Below the pieces are notes generated by a model. It ran no database searches, had not been told where the DNA came from, and saw nothing but the letters and a program-made list of their open reading frames with translations. A stretch of DNA of 64,000 nucleotides from Excoecaria cochinchinensis. Taxonomy: Eukaryota; Streptophyta; Magnoliopsida; Malpighiales; Euphorbiaceae. The position numbers and the translations under genes are program-made. Shown piece after piece: positions 1 to 11,149 of this stretch. Location: positions 8,819,501 to 8,883,500 of the forward strand of contig CANTUQ010000112.1 in NCBI GenBank assembly GCA_947683425.1, read 5' to 3'. Numbering within the stretch: the stretch's first letter is position 1; each line of letters begins with the position of its first letter.

Positions 1-601
1 CCTTCTTACCTCGGTGCGTTCCCGAAGCACGACCCTACTTTCACTCATTGTAGGGAAGTGTTAGGGATAATCACCAGCCCAAGCCTTGTACCTTTTGGTA
101 TATCAAATGATAACCCGATCGGTCGCTATACTCATGACGAGTTAGACCCATCGGCATTGATCATGCTTGGGTAACCAAGAATTCATCACCTCGACCAAAG
201 CCCATGTAATGGCAAATAGAAACTTTCCCTAGGGGGCATGCTCCTTAATACGATGCTTGTGATATGGGCCATCACGTATTAAGCAAAATCAACCAAATCA
301 AATGGTCTTCATCAAAGGCTTTCATGCCCCGTTGGGCCCACTTTGGTTTAATTGAATTGCCCAAATACGTAATAGCCAAAACCCATGCGCATGTTCATTA
401 GATTAGGAGTGTCATGCTGTCAGTTTTTCACCGTGCACATCGCGCGTTCATTGGGTCCCCCGTTGACCCATGGACTAAGCCCACCTAGAAAAGGACTATT
501 TGACCTCGTGTGTGGGAGAAATAAGGTCGGAAGGATCTATTTGCTTGTATGTGGTTGTGAAATGTTGCATAACTCACGATCATGCATTGTAACTGTCATC
601 C
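1..601 (+). other. 5' leader of element A
   Basis: Non-coding leader upstream of gag. It aligns with 40405-41000 of element B over its length (shared blocks 'ggataatcaccagccca' and 'gtgtgggag'), with scattered substitutions. No reading frame here is conserved between the two copies, so the small ORF at 385-615 is not supported as a gene. Confidence 0.7.
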
Positions 602-2163
602 ATGCATCATTCTAACAATCTTGATCTTTCAGCCACCATAGATTCATCCAAGTGGACTAGGAGTTCTGACGGCCGGCTAGTGAGAACAGACTCGCCCTTC
701 GAATTGCTAGAACTAGTGCCTTTTTGGGATTCTGAGTCATTCTCAACAAGTAGCGAATCATCCTCAATGGCAGAAGAGACTGGAAACCTAACCGCTCAAG
801 ACCTCACTAGGAGACTCGAGGAATTCGAGCGAAGGATGTTGGACATGATGGGAGCAATGGCCAAAAGGATTGCTCAGCCCCCTGCTCCACAAGCACCAGT
901 AGCTCCACCGGTAGCCCCTCCTCGAGGGCAAGCCGAACCACCTGCTGGTGGAGAGGCTCTCCTTATTGGAGGTGTTGCCCACCAACCAGTAGAGGAGCCT
1001 AAAGTTGCTGTTGTGCCCGTTGAGCCAAGAAGGGCGAGGATCCCTGACCCTAATGAGGATTTTCTGATCGAAGAGGAGGTGGAAGAGATAGCAGCCCATC
1101 AAGCCGTGAGGGGTAGAGCACCCAGGGCCGAAGATGAGGCCATGAGGGGGATGAAACAGCAAATTGAGGCACTCACTCGCCTGCTAACAGCTGGTAAGGG
1201 AATTAACCCCGAGGACAGGGATTTGGGGGATGAGGAGCTACTGCCCCAAAGGTTTAGGATGCCCGAGCTACCCAAGTTCGATGGGACGTCAGACCCGTCT
1301 GCACACATAAAGCAGTATACCCTGGTGATGAAAGGCACGGGGCTGACTAAGAGGCAAAAGGTGGACTACTTCTGCCTCAGCCTAGCAGGTCCAGCGGTTG
1401 ACTAGTATCATGGCCTCGATAGGAGATCGAAAGAGGACTGGGACCTCCTGACTGATGAATTCATGAGACAATATGACTGCAGCACCAGAATGGAGGTCAC
1501 TCTAAAGGACCTCGAGCTTCTTCAGCAGAAACATGACGAATCATTCCACGAGTACCTCACCAGGTGGAGGAATCGGGTTATGGAAATGAAGCGTAAGCCC
1601 GACACTGCCGATCAAATCAGACTGTTCATCAGGAACTCCTGCCCCTACTTGAGGGATTTGCTTAGTTTCAAAGGGCTCGGGATTGGGAGTCCCTCAAGGA
1701 CATTGCTGTAGAAGCCGAGGCGGCCTACCTAGCAAGGAAAGCCAGCCAAAACAACTTCACTGGGAGGAATTTTGGAAACCAGTCAGGCTACAAGTCAGGA
1801 GGAGCCGGGGGTAGCAGTAGCAGAAATGGTAAGACAGCTGAGGTCTCAGCCACTGGAGCAGAACAGGGCCAGCGGTACTTCTCTAACTTGGGTCGACCTC
1901 TGTCCTGGGTGTTGGAAAGGCTAATGAAAGAGGGCAAGTTACAGCCATTGCCGCCCAGACCAGCTTTGAGCCAAGGACAGCCGGGGCATAAAAGTGATCA
2001 ATACTGCTCCTACCACCAACACACTGGGCATCTGACTGACAATTGCCGAATCTTGAGGGGTAAGATCCAGGACCTCATCGACTCCAAGCAGATCACGGAC
2101 CCTGAGAAGAGGGAGAAGAAGAAGAAGACGGGCTACAATGCCGTTCCTCCACCAGAGATGTGA
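602..2163 (+). pseudogene. gag: gag of element A (broken)
   Basis: Gag, the structural capsid/nucleocapsid protein that packages retrotransposon RNA. The ATG at 602 opens a segment related to element B (41 kb). A Glu/Pro-rich linker with AP repeats (about 885-1050) follows, then the capsid region starting at MPELPKFDGTSD (about 1258), and a basic zinc-knuckle tail. The knuckle at 2004-2046 has the C-x2-H-x4-H-x4-C spacing (CSYHQHTGHLTDNC). Three breaks or changes: TAG at 1403-1405 where Trp is expected (D-stop-YH), a one-base deletion near 1680 relative to B, and then continuous coding in the shifted frame to TGA at 2161-2163. The true start could also be the internal Met in MAEETGN (about 768). 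Confidence 0.85.
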
Positions 2164-4615
2164 TCGGGTCAATCCGCTTGAGCGGCATGTTCCTCCAAAG
2201 CCAACAGAAGGATTTTATATTTTTCTAGATGTTTTATTGCTTTTCAATTTCAGAACTCTTTTACGACATTTCGGTTATTGTAATATGTTGAACAATTTCT
2301 GTTTGTTTATGTGATATTTCTTTGATTTCATTTTCTCATGATCACAATGCATCCATTCATTTTGACATTAACCCAATTAATACGACTCCATCTAATCTCA
2401 GAACTTTGGGAAATCCAAATAAAATCTTGATGGCATCTGTTATGACTCCTGAAGTGAGATAAGAATTTGTGAGATAAAAACTTGAAAAAAAAAAAAAGCC
2501 TTTGCCCGGATCTGGTATGACATGTTGAAAATTGATAAGGACATTCTTGAGATTAATACTACTTTCACGAGCCAACATGATGACGAACCAAATTTTGAAA
2601 GCCATTTCTTTGCACCCGCAACACCTGAGTCGCATGTGGTGCGACCAAATAAAATAAAGCTCCAAGATTTACATCTAAAGTCGGACAAATAAAACTCAAG
2701 ACCATCACGAGAAATAAACAACCCATCAGAGCCAAGCTATATGACCTTTTTCCTCTCGACCCCTTGAAATGTGCACCCTCAAAATCGATTATGATTGACC
2801 CTTAACCATCCAGAACCCTTGTAGCCAAATTTCTTATCAAAACTTACATGCTCAACCAGATTGAACAACAATGGTCCCAGTAGTTAAGATGAAAAGTGCA
2901 CGTATATGTAAACTTTAGGATTTGAGCAAAGCTCGTTAAAAGAAAGAAAATTGGGGCGAAAAAAAAATTGGGTTATAAAAAAAAAAAAAAAAAAAAAATT
3001 GGGTAAAAAAAAAAAAATTTTTGGGGTAAAAAAAAAAAAAATTTAAAAAAAAAAAAAAAAATTGGGGTGTAAAGAAAAGAGGGAAGAAAAGAGAGAATTG
3101 ATCAGGGGGCAAGGGAATGCTATTTGGGGGCAAGTTTTGTTCAAATCCCGCTGATCTACACATGCCTGCACATTGCCATTCTTCTTAGCTACTGAAGAGG
3201 ACCAAAAGGGCTAACCCCCGAGCCATCCATCCAATCCCAGCCGACGAAAACCATTTCGAAAGCTTGAACTACCAAGGCCAATAAAAGTACCCCAAATCAT
3301 CCAAGCCCAACCTGTTACCCTAGCCCGGTCGTTGAAAGGCCATTCCAGGGTTTAAACCACCAAAATCGATAAAAGTACCCCAGATCATTCAAGCTGAACC
3401 GCCAAAGCCAATAAAAGCCAAGCATTAAACGTCACATTCAAGCCCCAAATAAGTAACCCATCACCTCAACTAGTCTGCACAAGCGCTAACACCAAAATTT
3501 TGATACTAAGAGGAATCATTCTCAGAAGCAGCAGTCTCTTCGGCTAACAAAGATGAAAGCAAATTCAACCAATATTGACGAACTGAAAGAGAGTCCATGG
3601 CAAAGGCTAAAAAAAAAAAAAAAAAAAAAAGAGAAAATATTCAATCAAGAAAACCCGCGAGGGCTGATTGATAACAGGAGTTTGATGCTCTCAAGATCTA
3701 TCCCGAGATTAGATGATGTCCCATATTTTTCGAGTTAATGCCAAATAGTGATCATGTGATATGAAATCAGATTGAAATATATGCATTTATGCAAAGATGT
3801 ATTGATGTAACCAGAGCAGTTCATCTTGCACACTCGAAGTCGTCTGGGTCCAATATAAAACCAGCGCATTGTTACTATCTACCTCCTGACGCTCTCGCCA
3901 CTCAGGCACTTCAGTCAACTCATCTTGCTACCTACTGTGAAGCCAATCCTACAGCACCTTCCTAATAAAGAGCCAAGCTCATACAACCAATATCTGAGAC
4001 ATAAGCACATGCCAACCATACTCGAAAGACCTTTCGAAACAACTCCAACTTCTCTCGCAAAAAAAAAAAAAAAGCCGTTAGAGATGAAAACCGTGACTGG
4101 CGCTCTAAGCAAAAGTTAGGCCAAAGGGCAGGGTGAAAACCTGGCGACAGGTAGTCTGCCCTACAAAAAAAAAATAAAATAAATAAAAGCCGCTGGATTG
4201 GGTTGGGTCCATTCCAGGCAAAAAATAAGGCACAGGGTTATGTGAAAATCCGACAAGGACGCATCTCCCGCTAAGAAAAGCTAGTGTGAAAATCCACGAG
4301 GGACGCACTACCTTAAAAAAAAATTACTACAGGTATCAGAAGAGAACCTCATAATCCCCCAGAGGCATGAAACTCAAAAGCAATTCCAGAGGGCACCGAT
4401 CCTACTACAAATCGCGACCAAACTAGCTGTCGCCTCCAAAATCCACTTAGACGAATTCTTGTCCTGCATTCCTGCATACATATGCATCTCACGTGCATGC
4501 TCACCACTTTTCCTGCATGTTTTGCTTTCTAAGTCTTGCAGAAAGAAAGAATCAAATGGCAACGCTAACGAAAGGGCAAGCTACAACATCGATCAAAACA
4601 TCAATTCAATCCAAG
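2164..4615 (+). other. Non-coding internal region of element A; pol missing
   Basis: No protease, RT, RNase H or integrase motif is found in any frame here. The part near 2330-2470 aligns with B on both sides of B's insertion (44190-44243 continuing at 51399-51480). The part near 3540-4320 aligns with B downstream of integrase (about 54750-55290; shared 'ggctgattg-taacaggagtt'). So roughly 3 kb of pol is absent between those points. 2944-3065 is a run of poly-A tracts broken by ttgggg. The stretch 3180-3540 holds short repeats around 'aaccaccaaaatcgataaaagtaccccagatcat'-like units of about 80 bp; each such string occurs only two or three times. Confidence 0.65.
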
Positions 4616-5690
4616 TCATCAGCCAAAGACTTCTCAGGGAGCGTCAGCCAAAGACTTCTCAGGGAGCGTCAGCCAAAGACTTCTCAGGGAGCATCAGCCA
4701 GCCAAAGACTTCTCAGGGAGCAGCAACCAAAGACTTCTCAGGGAACAGCAACCAAAGACTTCTCAGGGAGCATCAGCCAGCCAAAGACTTCTCAGGGAGC
4801 AGTAGCCAAAGACTTCTCAGGGAGCACCAGTCAAAGACTTCTCAGGGAGCAGTAGCCAAAGACTTCTCAGGGAGCGTCAGCCAAAGACTTCTCAGGGAGC
4901 AGCAACCAAAGACTTCTCAGGGAGCATCAGCCAGCCAAAGACTTCTCAGGGAGAATCAGCCAAAGACTTCTCAGGGAGCAGCAACCAAAGACTTCTCAGG
5001 GAGCATCAGCCAACCAAAGACTTCTCAGGGAGCAGCAACCAAAGACTTCTCAGGGAGCAGCAACCAAAGACTTCTCAGGGAGCATCAGCCAGCCAAAGAC
5101 TTCTCAGGGAGCAGTAGCCAAAGACTTCTCAGGGAGCACCAGTCAAAGACTTCTCAGGGAGCAGTAGCCAAAGACTTCTTAGGGAGCGTCAGCCAAAGAC
5201 TTCTCAGGGAGCAGCAACCAAAGACTTCTCAGGGAGCATCAGCCAGCCAAGGACTTCTCAGGGAGCAGTAGCCAAAGACTTCTCAGGGAGCATCAGCCAA
5301 AGACTTCTCAGGGAGCAGTAGCCAAAGACTTCTCAGGGAGCACCAGCCAAAGACTTCTCAGGGAGCAGTAGCCAAAGACTTCTCAGGGAGCATCAGCCAA
5401 CCGAAGACCTCTCAGGGGGCGATCAACCGAAGACTTCTCAGGAAGCAGTGAACCGAAGACCTCTCAGGGGGCGATCAACCGAAGACTTCTCAGGTAGCAG
5501 TTAATCGAAGACCCCTCAGGGGCGATCAACCGAAAACTTCTCAGGGAGCAGCCAGCTAATCGAAGAGCTCTCAGGGGGCAATCAAATGAAGACCTCCCAA
5601 GGGGCACCAGCCAGTCAAAGACCTCTCAGGGGGCGCCGATCAGCGAAAGACCTCCCAGGGGGCACCACCTCAGAAAGCATGACACACCAA
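4616..5690 (+). repeat. Tandem repeat array in the 3' UTR of element A
   Basis: About 40 copies of a core 'caaagacttctcagggagc' separated by 3-9 variable bases (gtcagc, agcaac, agtagc, accagt, atcagccagc). Copies are nearly identical from 4620 to 5400 and then degenerate toward the LTR ('ccgaagacctctcaggggg'). A higher-order period of about 312 bp is visible: the run of variants near 4790-4970 recurs near 5100-5270. The array has no stop codon in one frame, which creates a spurious 270-residue ORF (4459-5271). Tandem repeats at this place are a known trait of Tat/Ogre elements. Confidence 0.9.
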
Positions 5691-5787
5691 CAATCTCTCC
5701 TTATTTGGGAAAGCGACCGCCTCAGGTACGTGTCTCTTCCCTTCTTTTCTGAATTTTGGCTCACTCAGGCACTTAGGTTCTAAGTTC

Positions 5788-5805
5788 CCCAAAATTGGGG
5801 GCAAC
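5788..5805 (+). other. Polypurine tract of element A
   Basis: 'aaaattgggggcaac' lies directly before the LTR start TGTAGACACC. The same context, in reverse orientation, abuts the minus-strand LTR at 61155. It would prime plus-strand DNA synthesis. Confidence 0.7.
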
Positions 5806-6026
5806 TGTAGACACCGGGTCCCGAGGCGGTCCAAGATCAGGATTACCCAATGATGAAATAGAAGACCGATTTTCGGCAAGAAAGGTGAGAACCGATCGTT
5901 CCTAGTCAAAAGATGTGTTTTTCGGAAAATAATTAAAAAACATATATTTTTGGGGAAATTAAAATTAAGATGGAGAAAAAAAATATATTAATTTTGTGTC
6001 AGAATTTAAAATTTAAAATAAAAAAA

Positions 6027-6362
6027 AAGGGAGTCGCGAAGGCCGCCTGCGGCAGCGCGGCGCGCAGGGGCGCCTGCGCAGCAGGCCGCCCAGCGCGCAG
6101 GGGCACCGGCGCGCAAGGCAGGCGCCTCGCGCGCAAGGCAGGCGCCTCGCGCGCAGGCCCCCTGCGCACAAGGCGAGGGGCCTCGCGCGCAGCCCCCTGC
6201 GTGCGAGGCAGGGGGCGCCGCGCGCCCCCCCTGCGCGCGAGGCAGGGGCCTCGCGCGCAGCCCCCCTGCGCGCTCCCCCCCTGCGCGCGAGGCAGCTGCC
6301 TGCCTCGCGCGGTGCGGGGGCACCACGCGCGCAGCAGGCTGCTGCCGCGCGCGCCCTCGCCT
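6027..6362 (+). repeat. CG-rich hypervariable block inside LTR A
   Basis: About 335 bp of very high GC built from degenerate repeats of 'gcgcgcaggggc' and 'aggcaggcgcctcgcg', bounded on both sides by AT-rich DNA. It starts 221 bp inside the LTR. The other three Tat-type LTR copies with an intact start carry an unrelated repeat block at the same offset. Confidence 0.8.
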
Positions 6363-7214
6363 TTCTCTACGCGACCTGTCGCCTGTTCCCTTTTTTCCGC
6401 TTCTTTTTCAGTCTGATTTTCTTCAGTCTTTCACCATTTCATGCCTTTTTGGGTGAAACAAAAATAAAAGTTTTTTTGTCTTTTGCCATTTTTGGGCCAA
6501 GACAAGATTAAATGGGATTTTTGCCTTCATTTTGGAGGAGGACGGCAACTAATATCCAGGCTTTTCTCTCTCAACTTTTTCCAGCAACTAGCTCTTTGGC
6601 TTTCTTTTCCCCTTCTTTCTCAAGTTTTAATCTTGATTTGATCTTCAAAAAAAAAAAGAAATACACCATCCATTTTATTGAGTGATTTGAGCTTGGAAAA
6701 TTAATTTCCTTTTGCTCAAATCATCCACACTGATTTTATTTCAAAATATTAATTTCTACTTTTTTTTAAGTGTTTATCATCACAAATCCGACAAGGAAAA
6801 TCGATCGGGACACCGTTTTCCCAATCTAAAAATTCTGAGGGTAAACATTCTTGGACTTATTCTCTTTTATTTTTCTTGTACATTATTTATTGTTGTTAAA
6901 ATTATTTTTGTTACTATTATCATGTCTATTATTTACTTTTAGCATGTTAATGTGTTAATATCACTAATAATATATTATTGGTTTGTTTTAATTTGATTTT
7001 CATGTCCATCAACTGTTATTATTATTATTACAATTAGCATTATGTTGTTTGACATTAAACTTTAATACTTTAACTTTTATTCCTTAACTTCCACCATTTT
7101 TTATTCTTCACGTTGGTTTCCATTTTCCATTGTTTTTTTTAGTTCTTCTTTAACTTGCTATTTTATTCTATTTTAGTTTTTAGCTTAATCATTTTTAATA
7201 TTTGCATATTAATA

Positions 7215-7272
7215 TATTTTCAAAGTTTATTATTATTATTATTACTTCATTAATCTCTTAGTATTTGTTGCC

Positions 7273-7345
<73 letters not shown>

Positions 7346-7738
7346 TTGTAGTCTAATTTGTGTTCCCCTTTTTTATTAGCTTTATTCTTGGTATTTGCCG
7401 TCATCTTCTTTCTTTTTCTTCTTCTTCTTCTTATTATTATTCTTATTATTATTATTATTTCTAATTGATTATTCTGTTTTCATATTATTTTTCATTTATT
7501 ACTACTATTATTTGCATTATTTCCACTTTATTATTATTATTATTATTATTATTGTTATTATATGGTTTTATTATGACTATTACATCTATTAATCATCTTA
7601 TTTATTGTTACATTGTTATTGTTATTATGATTATGATTATCATTATATTTATTATTATTATTATTATCATATTTGTTCATATTATATTCGCTATTATTTA
7701 TTATCATTGTCCATTATTATTATTTTTACTATTATTAC

Positions 7739-7787
<49 letters not shown>

Positions 7788-7795
7788 TTTGTTGT
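7215..7795 (+). repeat. (ATT)n microsatellite runs in LTR A
   Basis: Perfect ATT runs at about 7272-7346 and 7737-7787, with interrupted runs between. The same position in LTR B (37105-37190, 38950-39005) and in the LTR at 57790-57890 is also ATT-rich, so the microsatellite is an ancestral LTR component rather than a random expansion. Confidence 0.85.
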
Positions 7796-9168
7796 TGTCG
7801 CCATACCATGATTATTTGTTATGATTCTATCATTGTCATTATATTGTCTTCATTTGATTAATTTTTAGAATATTTGCTAATATATTTTTAATGCTAATTT
7901 TTGTATGAGTTTTAATTTGAGTCGGGCTATGTGAGCGCCCCGTGACTCCCCGGATGGGTCGCAACGCGTAGGCGGGTACTCTGGTTCGGTGAGATCTTCT
8001 CAATTCCCCTTTGATGTGTTATGTGTTTATTTGTATATATATATTTTTTTTATTCGTGCACGCGTGCGATAAAAAATCATAAAAATATTTCTATAATTAA
8101 ATCAGGACTTTCACTAATAAAATTGGGACCAATGTCCCTTGTTTTAGCCTAACAATAAAATTATCACAATCAAAACGAAGAGTCAATTTTCAATAAAATG
8201 GGATCACTCATCCCGATTTTCTTCCAAACAACCAAAGCGACTCTTCGAACCTTCTTCAAGTAAACGCGAGGAATCAACGTTCCTAAACCTTAGAATAAGC
8301 GCGAAGGAACCAACGTTCCTTAAATAATGGCCCGATTTATGCATGTCTTTTATTTCGGTCTTGTGTGAGTGTTTAAAGTTATGTACATTATTTTCCTTTG
8401 GGCCCTTGTAATTAATTTTTGGGGCAACTTCATTTATCTTTTGGGGATTGTATTCCGTCCCACTTACATCTTTAACCTCCTTTTATTGGGGTTGTATTCT
8501 GCCCCTATTTTTATTGTAATTGCGTGCTTGCGTGTTTACCGCTTTCATTTATTGCTTTCTTTATTTACTTTATTTATCGCTTTCGTTTACTTCCTTTACG
8601 TGTTTGAAATGCGCTTTTATTTTAATGCATCGCTCGTATGAGAAGAGAGATATAATTTCAAGAATTTAAAAACCCATTTATAGTTATCCAAAGCATAAAT
8701 AAGAGGGAAGTTCCGGACACCATATCTCTGGTTTAGACCAATAGAGGTGAGAAACCTTTTCCCAATTTCTTGCAAATTGGGTGGCGACTCCAAATACCTC
8801 AAAGGTGCCTTTAGGCGTCAATAGGCTAGGTTATTCTCCCCAATGTTCTATTGGGAGGGATACACCGATGATGTCTCATGGCGCCCATGATCAAAAGACG
8901 CGAACCTTCATACCTCGAATCCTAAAGCGGATTCAAAGCGAGGGCCCTTGCTGGGTTTCCGGGTCCGGCGCGCGTCACAATATGTATAATCTTATCGATG
9001 AGATTGGCATATTGACAATTTGAATAAATGCATGTACTTGTTTGATGTGTAACTTTAGGCACAAGAACGTGTACATATATGGATTATATAACTATGTTTG
9101 TATGCATTCAGTTTGGTAGTTATTGTTAATTCATTAGAACATGCCTCGTATTTTATGACACGACACAA

Positions 9169-9170
<2 letters not shown>

Positions 9171-9212
<42 letters not shown>
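9171..9212. repeat. (TA)n microsatellite
   Basis: About 21 uninterrupted TA units. Confidence 0.95.
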
Positions 9213-9214
<2 letters not shown>

Positions 9215-9384
9215 AAAGTGTTTAAAGAATAAATGGATATGATGTGACTGTAAATTATAAGGCCTGTTAAGTATGTTGGTTGTGAATAGATAAGCATGCC
9301 TATAAGGTGCGATGCAGCTGCAAACATATTTCACACCCATGGTGTCCTTTTAGAGACTAAATGTCTCCTTATTATTCGTACCTT

Positions 9385-9530
9385 CAGGTATGACATTTAT
9401 GCTTACCTTCGAGTATGCTAGTTATTCTTACCTTCAGGTATGCTACTTATTGTCAGATTTGAGTATGCCAGTTAATCTTACCATCAGGTATGCTGGTTAT
9501 TCTTACCTTCGGGTATGCCAATTTTCTCCC
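9385..9530 (+). repeat. Short tandem repeat, 'taccttcaggtatgc' type
   Basis: About five degenerate copies, period 27-30 bp, of a unit around 'cttaccttcaggtatgct'. Each unit contains a small inverted repeat (ACCTTC..GGTAT). Confidence 0.75.
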
Positions 9531-10672
9531 ACTTATTTACGTCACAAAAAAACACAGCCTAACCATAATCTAAAGTAATCAATTACATGAATTCTGAACT
9601 TCTTATTATGATGTATATAAATTGCCTATGGTCAACACTTGAAAGATGTTCCTCTTGTAATTTTGTATCATGCATATATTGCGGGGTGACTGCATATTCA
9701 TGAATATCATAAAATGCTTTATAATATCTTAGCGGGTGAATATCTTGATATATGCATACTTGTGCATGTCAAGATATGATATATGAAAAGATACTTGAAA
9801 TATGCTTAGAAATTATGTTATACTAAAAATGCATCGATAAGTATTCATGAGAATTGGATATGTGTGTATATAGTATGATTTATGGTTTGTATATGAATAT
9901 TTGATCGTAAATATGAATATGTGAACTAAATTGTACATGGAAAATTATACAATTTATGTACGTGCATGGATTTTTAGCATGAATGGATTGTTAAATGAGT
10001 TTTTAAGGATTTGTAATTATTGATTATGGGAGTATTTATACATAAATGGCTAAACTGTGGTGTGCAATTAAGTGGGCCAAACCTAATTTTAATAAAGTAA
10101 TTGGTATACAGTTGGTATACCTAAGGTATACCAATGGTATGTCAAGATATTTTGAACAATTAATCCATATGGAACCTTTTATAATATTTAAAGAGTCATG
10201 TGTGTGATGGTGGAATAGTTTTAGCACATTTAGAGGTAATGGATAAACTAGTGGCCGATTGCATGGAAATGAATAATAGTTGTATACATTTAGTATATTT
10301 AGGGTATACTAATGGTATACCAGGCTATGCATGTATTTGTGATATAGAAGTACTTGATATGAACTTATGTGGTATTAATATAAATATTTTAATAAATTCA
10401 CGGTAAATTCTTACATAATCACCTATATGGATAGTGATGAGTAGTTTAAACTTTACTTGTAACCAAATTATATGTAAAAGGATATAGTCAAAGTACATTA
10501 AATGAGATTCAAATAATTATGGAATATTATCTTATATATATTGTATGAATGCATTGTGAACAGGTATGATATTGTTTAATATTATTTTATTCTATGCATA
10601 TTTGAGTATTTGGATATAGATGTTTTATCTTGACTACTTATATAAGAAATAGTTTGCATTATGATATTTTCT

Positions 10673-10716
10673 CCACTAAGGTTGAAAGCTTAACATGGTT
10701 GTTAATCCGTGTAGGT
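10673..10716 (+). promoter_or_regulatory. Shared LTR hairpin block, copy 1
   Basis: CCACTAAG, six bases, AGCTTAACATGG, a T-rich spacer, CCGTGTAGGT. It matches the order CCCCACTAAG-attATCGCTTAGCACGG-spacer-CCGTGTAGG seen in five other LTRs of this window. The position about 400 bp before the LTR end suggests the R region or polyadenylation area (inference). Confidence 0.55.
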
Positions 10717-11149
10717 ACTAGCAATAAGAGTTTGCAAGGATAATCTACAAGGGACCAACGCCAACGCAGGATTAGGAAGAAGATTTTAATGTAGGTTCTT
10801 TTTGTTATAGTCGCATGTAATTGTAATAGCTATTTTTATATCGAAAGAAAAATGTAAGACATTGTAATTATGTATATGTAGACATGTAAGGGATTTTGTA
10901 TATGTTGAGCTTTGTATGAATGACATGTAAAATTTAAGGGAAAAAAAATTTTGATGCTATGTGCACATGTATATGATGAACGGGATTTATTATTAACTGC
11001 AAACTGTATGTATACAGGCATTTATGAGTCAAGTTTGTATGTTCTATTCCGTGACACCCCACCAATTGTAGTCCCAAGATGTTAATGGCATGATTTTTAG
11101 GTTACATGTTGGTGGTGTTACACGTCACCTTTGATCAAGTTACTTTAGA

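Larger units (their letters stand above)
1..8979 (+). mobile_element. Tat/Ogre-type LTR retrotransposon A, gag-only, 5' LTR outside the window
   Basis: Order seen: untranslated leader, gag (602-2163), a long non-coding stretch where pol should be, a tandem-repeat 3' UTR (4616-5690), a purine tract and a 3' LTR (5806-8979). The leader, gag and 3' UTR segments align with element B at 36-56 kb, which does carry pol, so A is a deleted, non-autonomous relative. In B the primer site lies about 150 nt upstream of the point matching base 1, so A's 5' LTR should lie just left of the window. The Tat/Ogre lineage is assigned through B (extra RNase H, tRNA-Arg-like primer site). A could move only with enzymes supplied by another copy, and its gag is also broken. 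Confidence 0.85.
5806..8979 (+). repeat. 3' LTR of element A
   Basis: Begins TGTAGACACCGGGTCC and ends GCGCGTCACA, with the usual TG...CA. Starts of the same type occur at 36036, 56686 and, inverted, 61155. Length is 3174 bp. Contents in order: conserved first 200 bp, a CG-rich variable block (6027-6362), a T/A-rich section with (ATT)n runs (7200-7800), then a conserved tail with 'gggtggcgactccaaatacctcaaaggtgcc'-type sequence near 8780. ORFs in this interval are low-complexity shadows. Confidence 0.85.
8980..11120 (+). other. AT-rich LTR-like segment, probably the 5' LTR or a solo LTR of a Tekay-like element
   Basis: No coding sequence. It ends at 'ggtggtgttaca' (11120), the CA-type end seen in the other Tekay-like LTRs. 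It carries the shared hairpin block at 10673-10716 about 400 bp before that end, as those LTRs do. The start is unclear; TGTAAC near 9047 is a candidate. Contains (TA)n at about 9171-9212 and the tandem repeat at 9385-9530. Short palindrome-like 'ggtataccaatggtatacc' motifs recur near 10100-10150 and 10285-10325. Confidence 0.5.

Noticed and set aside
2936..3163. Phe-rich minus-strand ORF
   Set aside because: Translation of poly-A tracts.
4459..5271. 270-residue open reading frame with QRLLREHQPAKDFSG repeats
   Set aside because: It is the translation of the stop-free tandem array; other frames are also open over parts of it, and the array is in a retrotransposon 3' UTR.
4616..5690. Repeat-spacer look of the array, recalling CRISPR
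   Set aside because: Spacers are 3-9 bases and are themselves repeats; the context is a plant LTR element.
5970..6416. Ala/Arg-rich ORF and its antisense partner
   Set aside because: Both arise from CG-rich low-complexity repeats within the LTR, open on both strands.
7395..7861. Hydrophobic ORFs resembling membrane proteins
   Set aside because: Leu/Ile/Tyr runs come from (ATT)n microsatellites read in three frames.
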